64,000 nt of DNA from the NCBI RefSeq assembly GCF_030815955.1, contig NZ_JAUSXK010000001.1, forward strand, positions 1,116,001 to 1,180,000, given 5' to 3'. This stretch comes from Microbacterium murale. GTDB lineage: Bacteria; Actinomycetota; Actinomycetes; Actinomycetales; Microbacteriaceae. Positions 61,025 to 64,000 of the stretch are shown one piece after another. The notes beneath the pieces are model-generated. The model searched no databases and was not told where the DNA came from. It was given only the letters and a program-made list of their open reading frames with translations. The translations under genes were made by a program, and so were the position numbers. Numbering within the stretch: position 1 is the stretch's first letter; each line of letters begins with the position of its first letter.

Positions 61025-62326
61025 GTGCTGCTGTGTGTGACGGCGAACCACAAGACCGCCTCTTTCGAAATGCTCGAACGACTGAGCCGCACCCCCGACG
61101 ACGTCGCGCCGAACCTTCTGCGCCTCGCTCCGTGCGTGCAGGGTGCAGTCGTCGTCTCGACGTGCAATCGGTTCGAGGCGTACGTCGAGGTCGATGAACC
61201 GGTCACCGCCGCCGGCGCCGTAGGCGTCGAGGCCGTGCTCGAGGCCATCGAGCAATCAGCCGGAATCCCCACTGCGGAATTGGACGGCGCGTATGCCGTG
61301 CACTCCGGACGCCGGGTCGCCGAGCATCTGTTCGCCGTGGCATCCGGTCTGGAATCCGTCGTCTCCGGCGAAGGCGAGATCGCCGGCCAAGTGCGTCGCG
61401 CGCTCACGACCGCCCGCAAGCACGGCACCACCTCCCCCGAACTCGAACGACTCTTCCAGCGCGCGAGCCAGGCGCAGCGCAAGGTCAAGAACGTGACAGC
61501 GCTCGGTCGCGCCGGCCGCTCACTGGTGCGTCTCGCACTCGAACTCGCCGACAGCCGCATCGCAGACTGGTCCGCAGAGCGCGTGCTGCTGGTCGGCACG
61601 GGTTCGTATGCCGCAGTCACCCTCGCGACGCTGCGCGAACGTGGCGCCACGAACATCTCGGTGTACTCGCCGTCAGGTCGGGCCGAGCTCTTCGCCAAGA
61701 AGCACGACATCACGGCGGTATCCGAGGCCGACTACGCACGCGTCGCCACGGCGTCGAGCCTGCTCATCACCTGCACCACCGCGACCGAGCCGGTACTCGG
61801 CCGTGCGCAGCTGCAGGGCCCGATCACGAACGCGACCGCGGGATGCCCGATGGGGCAGCAGAGCTCACAGCTCGTGATCGACCTGGGCATGCCGCGCAAC
61901 GTCGACCCCGACATCGCGAGCCTCGAGGGCGTCGCGCTGCTCGACCTCGAGACCATCCGGCTGCACGCCCCTTTGGAGGAGCTGCAGGCGACGGATGCCG
62001 CGCGTACGGTCGTTCGCGAGGCCGCTGACACGTTCCATGTCGTCGGCGCGCAGCAGAGCGTGACACCCTCTGTCGTCGCGTTCCGCACGCACATCCTGTC
62101 GCTGATGGAGGCCGAGATCGAGCGGGCTCGTTCCCGCGGCGACGAGGGCGGCAAGGTCGAGCAGGCCATGCGGCACCTCGCGGGTGTGCTCACGCACACT
62201 CCGACGACACGTGCGCATGAACTCGCAGCTCAAGGGCGGGGCGACGAGTTCGCCGCCGCACTGCAGACTCTGTACGGCATCACGGCGGATGTCGCTGTCG
62301 ATGCGCCGACGGCAGAGTCGGCCTGA
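61025..62326 (+). CDS. hemA: Glutamyl-tRNA reductase
   Basis: 433 aa enzyme reducing glutamyl-tRNA to glutamate-1-semialdehyde, the entry to tetrapyrroles. Catalytic Cys47 is in STCNRFE, the cofactor-binding segment is LLVGTGSYAAVTLATL, and a C-terminal dimerisation helix follows (TPSVVAFRTHILSLMEAEIERA). In the GEGEIAGQV loop the usual Q of GExQI is E. GTG start behind a TAGTAT -10-like hexamer. Confidence 0.94.
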   Translation: MLLCVTANHKTASFEMLERLSRTPDDVAPNLLRLAPCVQGAVVVSTCNRFEAYVEVDEPVTAAGAVGVEAVLEAIEQSAGIPTAELDGAYAVHSGRRVAEHLFAVASGLESVVSGEGEIAGQVRRALTTARKHGTTSPELERLFQRASQAQRKVKNVTALGRAGRSLVRLALELADSRIADWSAERVLLVGTGSYAAVTLATLRERGATNISVYSPSGRAELFAKKHDITAVSEADYARVATASSLLITCTTATEPVLGRAQLQGPITNATAGCPMGQQSSQLVIDLGMPRNVDPDIASLEGVALLDLETIRLHAPLEELQATDAARTVVREAADTFHVVGAQQSVTPSVVAFRTHILSLMEAEIERARSRGDEGGKVEQAMRHLAGVLTHTPTTRAHELAAQGRGDEFAAALQTLYGITADVAVDAPTAESA

Positions 62327-62352
62327 CCCGGCTCCGACGCTTCGCTCCGGAT

Positions 62353-62370
62353 CTTGCGCTCGAGTGCAAG
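62353..62370. promoter_or_regulatory. Near-perfect palindrome before the HhH-GPD gene
   Basis: CTTGCGCTCGAGTGCAAG is an 18-base palindrome with one mismatched pair, ending nine bases before the ATG. It does not match the actinobacterial LexA box. It may be an operator or a start-site hairpin. Confidence 0.35.
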
Positions 62371-62379
62371 ACTGGATGC

Positions 62380-62952
62380 ATGGCCCTTCACATCACCGGA
62401 GATACCGCCGCCGATTCGCTGCTGACTGAGAACCCGCTCGCTCTACTGGTCGGGATGCTGCTCGATCAGCAGGTGCCGATGGAGACCGCATTCGCCGGCC
62501 CGCTGAAGATCGAGCAGCGCACAGGTGCGGCGGATGCCACGGCCATCGCAGGCATGGACCCCGAGGCCTTCCTCGAGGCGTTCAAGCAGACGCCGGCTGT
62601 GCACCGGTTCCCCGGCTCGATGGCCGCTCGAGTGCAGACCCTCTGCCAGGAGCTCGTCGACTCATGGGATGGGGACGCCGCGGCACTGTGGACCCGCGAC
62701 GACCCGGACGGCGCAGAGGTGCTGCGACGTTTGAAGAAGCTGCCGGGCTTCGGCGAGCAGAAGGCGAAGATCTTCCTCGCTCTGCTCGGCAAGCAGTACG
62801 CGTTCACCGGGTCGGGATGGCGTGAGGCGTCCGCCCCCTACGGGGAGGACGACTCCTACCGCAGCGTCGCCGACATCGTCTCCCCCGAGTCACTCACGAA
62901 GGTGCGCGAGCACAAGAAGGCCATGAAGGCTGCTGCCAAAGCCGTGAAGTAG
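62380..62952 (+). CDS. HhH-GPD family base-excision repair protein
   Basis: 190 aa. PLALLVGMLLDQQVPMETAFAGP at the N-terminus and the helix-hairpin-helix LKKLPGFGEQKAKIFLALLG match a short actinobacterial HhH-GPD family related to DNA glycosylases. It lacks the C-terminal iron-sulfur cluster of endonuclease III. A DNA glycosylase role is likely, but the damaged base is unknown. Start context AGACTGGATGCATG is shared with hemQ. Confidence 0.85.
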   Translation: MALHITGDTAADSLLTENPLALLVGMLLDQQVPMETAFAGPLKIEQRTGAADATAIAGMDPEAFLEAFKQTPAVHRFPGSMAARVQTLCQELVDSWDGDAAALWTRDDPDGAEVLRRLKKLPGFGEQKAKIFLALLGKQYAFTGSGWREASAPYGEDDSYRSVADIVSPESLTKVREHKKAMKAAAKAVK

Positions 62953-63028
62953 ATCAGGCCATTGTCAAGGCCGGTCCGGCGGACGATGCGATGACGCAGA
63001 CTGGTCGCAGACGATCCAGGGAGCGCAC

Positions 63029-63496
63029 ATGTCGAGAAACGTCCGAAGGATGAATTGCCCGCCTGATGCCGTCTTCCGCGTGTTGGCGGACGGCTGGCTC
63101 TATCCGAGTTGGGTCGTCGGAGCATCGCGCATGCGAGACGTCGATGCCGCGTGGCCGCAACCCGGCGCGAAGTTGCATCACTCGGTCGGAGTCTGGCCGG
63201 CACTCCTCGATGACACCACCAGCAGCGTGACGTGGAATCCGCCCCGTCTGATGGTGATGACCGCACGCGGCTGGCCGATCGGAGAAGCGCGTGTGACGAT
63301 CGACGTCAAGCCCTTCGGCGGCGGATGCCTGGTCCGCATCCAGGAGGAGGCCGTCAGCGGACCCGCGAAGGCGATCCCCCGCGTGCTGACCGATGTGCTG
63401 CTGCAGTGGCGGAATGCCGAGACATTGCACCGACTCGCATATCTCGCCGAAGGATTCGGCCAGATCGACACAGCATCCCCGCCGGAGACCCGATGA
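63029..63496 (+). CDS. SRPBCC-family protein (polyketide cyclase/START-like)
   Basis: 155 aa helix-grip fold protein: [34 protein letters not shown] at the N-terminus, a beta-sheet core, and a long C-terminal helix ([24 protein letters not shown]). Such proteins bind small hydrophobic ligands. It overlaps the downstream flavoprotein gene by four bases, so the pair probably acts on one lipid-like compound. AGGGAGC precedes the ATG. Confidence 0.82.
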   Translation: MSRNVRRMNCPPDAVFRVLADGWLYPSWVVGASRMRDVDAAWPQPGAKLHHSVGVWPALLDDTTSSVTWNPPRLMVMTARGWPIGEARVTIDVKPFGGGCLVRIQEEAVSGPAKAIPRVLTDVLLQWRNAETLHRLAYLAEGFGQIDTASPPETR

Positions 63497-64000
63497 CGGC
63501 CGGTTCAGCCGAAGTCGACGCCACTGTCGTCGGCGCGGGGCCGAACGGTCTCGCCGCCGCGGTCACACTCGCACGCGCCGGGCTGTCGGTCCGAGTCTTC
63601 GAACGCGCCGCGAATCCGGGCGGGGGTGCGGCGACCGCAGAGCTCACCCTGCCGGGCTTCCGCCACGACGTCTGCTCTGCGGTTCATCCGCTCGCCTTCG
63701 AATCGCGCTTCTTCCGGGAGTTCGAGCTCACTCGACGCGTGCCCTTCGCCGTGCCGGAGATCTCCTTCGCTCATCCGCTCGACGGCGGCAGGGCTGGGAT
63801 CGCATATCGGGATCTGGAGCGCACGGCGGAGCGTCTGGGCGTGGACGGCAAGGCCTACGCCAGACTGCTGCGTCCCCTCGTCGAGCGGTCGACGAGAGTC
63901 GCCGATTTCACCGGCGACACACTCCTGCGCATTCCCCGCGACATCCCGACCGCCCTCGCGTTCGGGCTGGCGGCGTTGGAGCAGGGCGGCCCGCTGTGGA
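63493..64000 (+). CDS. Phytoene dehydrogenase-like FAD oxidoreductase, 3' end beyond window
   Basis: 169 codons are present and the frame is open to the window edge. The N-terminal dinucleotide-binding fold reads [22 protein letters not shown] followed by an acidic-loop [16 protein letters not shown], and [11 protein letters not shown] is the CrtI/COG1233 continuation. Family members desaturate or isomerise carotenoid-like or lipid substrates, but many are uncharacterised. Translationally coupled to the SRPBCC gene (ATGA). Confidence 0.85.
   Translation, partial: MTAGSAEVDATVVGAGPNGLAAAVTLARAGLSVRVFERAANPGGGAATAELTLPGFRHDVCSAVHPLAFESRFFREFELTRRVPFAVPEISFAHPLDGGRAGIAYRDLERTAERLGVDGKAYARLLRPLVERSTRVADFTGDTLLRIPRDIPTALAFGLAALEQGGPLW

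Overview
The window is about 70% GC with dense, often overlapping genes, leaderless-looking starts, MsiK-type sugar importers without their own ATPase, a coproporphyrin-type haem pathway (HemQ) and a Cds1-type cysteine desulfhydrase. This points to a Gram-positive actinobacterium, most likely Microbacteriaceae (Microbacterium or a close relative). It looks like ordinary chromosome: I see no tRNA, rRNA, CRISPR array, phage block or transposase, and no gene-free gap above about 200 bases.

Region 1 (1-18.2 kb) is a carbohydrate-catabolism island. It begins with the 3' end of an FGGY sugar kinase, translationally coupled to a 2-hydroxyacid dehydrogenase, a shikimate-dehydrogenase-like protein and a phosphotriesterase-family lactonase/hydrolase: a four-gene pathway I cannot assign. 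Next comes an RbsBCA-type sugar ABC importer divergent from a ketose-3-epimerase-like isomerase. A complete non-phosphorylative L-fucose route follows: FucU-type mutarotase, aldo/keto-reductase dehydrogenase, L-fuconate dehydratase, FAH-family diketo acid hydrolase, SDR dehydrogenase, fuconolactonase and a FadR-type regulator, with a shared palindromic ACATC(C/G)GATGT motif in the control regions. A ribose-type set (transaldolase-like aldolase, ribokinase, ribopyranase, UTRA-GntR regulator) closes the island.

Region 2 (18.2-28.6 kb) holds Cds1, a double-ACT protein, an aldo/keto reductase, and a FadR-type regulator divergent from a class V aminotransferase plus a three-component CUT1-like importer lacking an ATPase. 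A MocR regulator follows.

Region 3 (28.6-43.1 kb) is mixed. It has two divergent TetR/flavodoxin-like reductase modules, a DUF4407 membrane protein, rlmN, an L7/L12-C-like membrane protein, KDPG aldolase, an ankyrin lipoprotein coupled to a TauE-type exporter, two SDRs, small enzymes, and a thiamine-precursor ECF transporter (YkoE-YkoD-YkoC) behind a clear TPP riboswitch.

Region 4 (43.2-52.3 kb) contains a membrane-anchored D,D-carboxypeptidase-like protein, a heterodimeric ABC exporter, 3-hydroxyisobutyryl-CoA hydrolase, an orphan ABC ATPase with a very long acidic tail and a small unknown protein.

Region 5 (52.3-64 kb) is the haem cluster: hemA divergent from hemE-hemY, then three small envelope proteins, then hemQ-hemC-hemD-hemB-hemL. 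No ferrochelatase gene is visible. A HhH-GPD protein, an SRPBCC protein and the start of a phytoene-dehydrogenase-like flavoprotein end the window.

The intergenic spaces repeatedly hold short inverted-repeat elements (about 65-90 bp) with different sequences but a similar 'forward copies then reverse copies' layout. They lie at gene 3' ends, and one extends the reading frame of the first gene.
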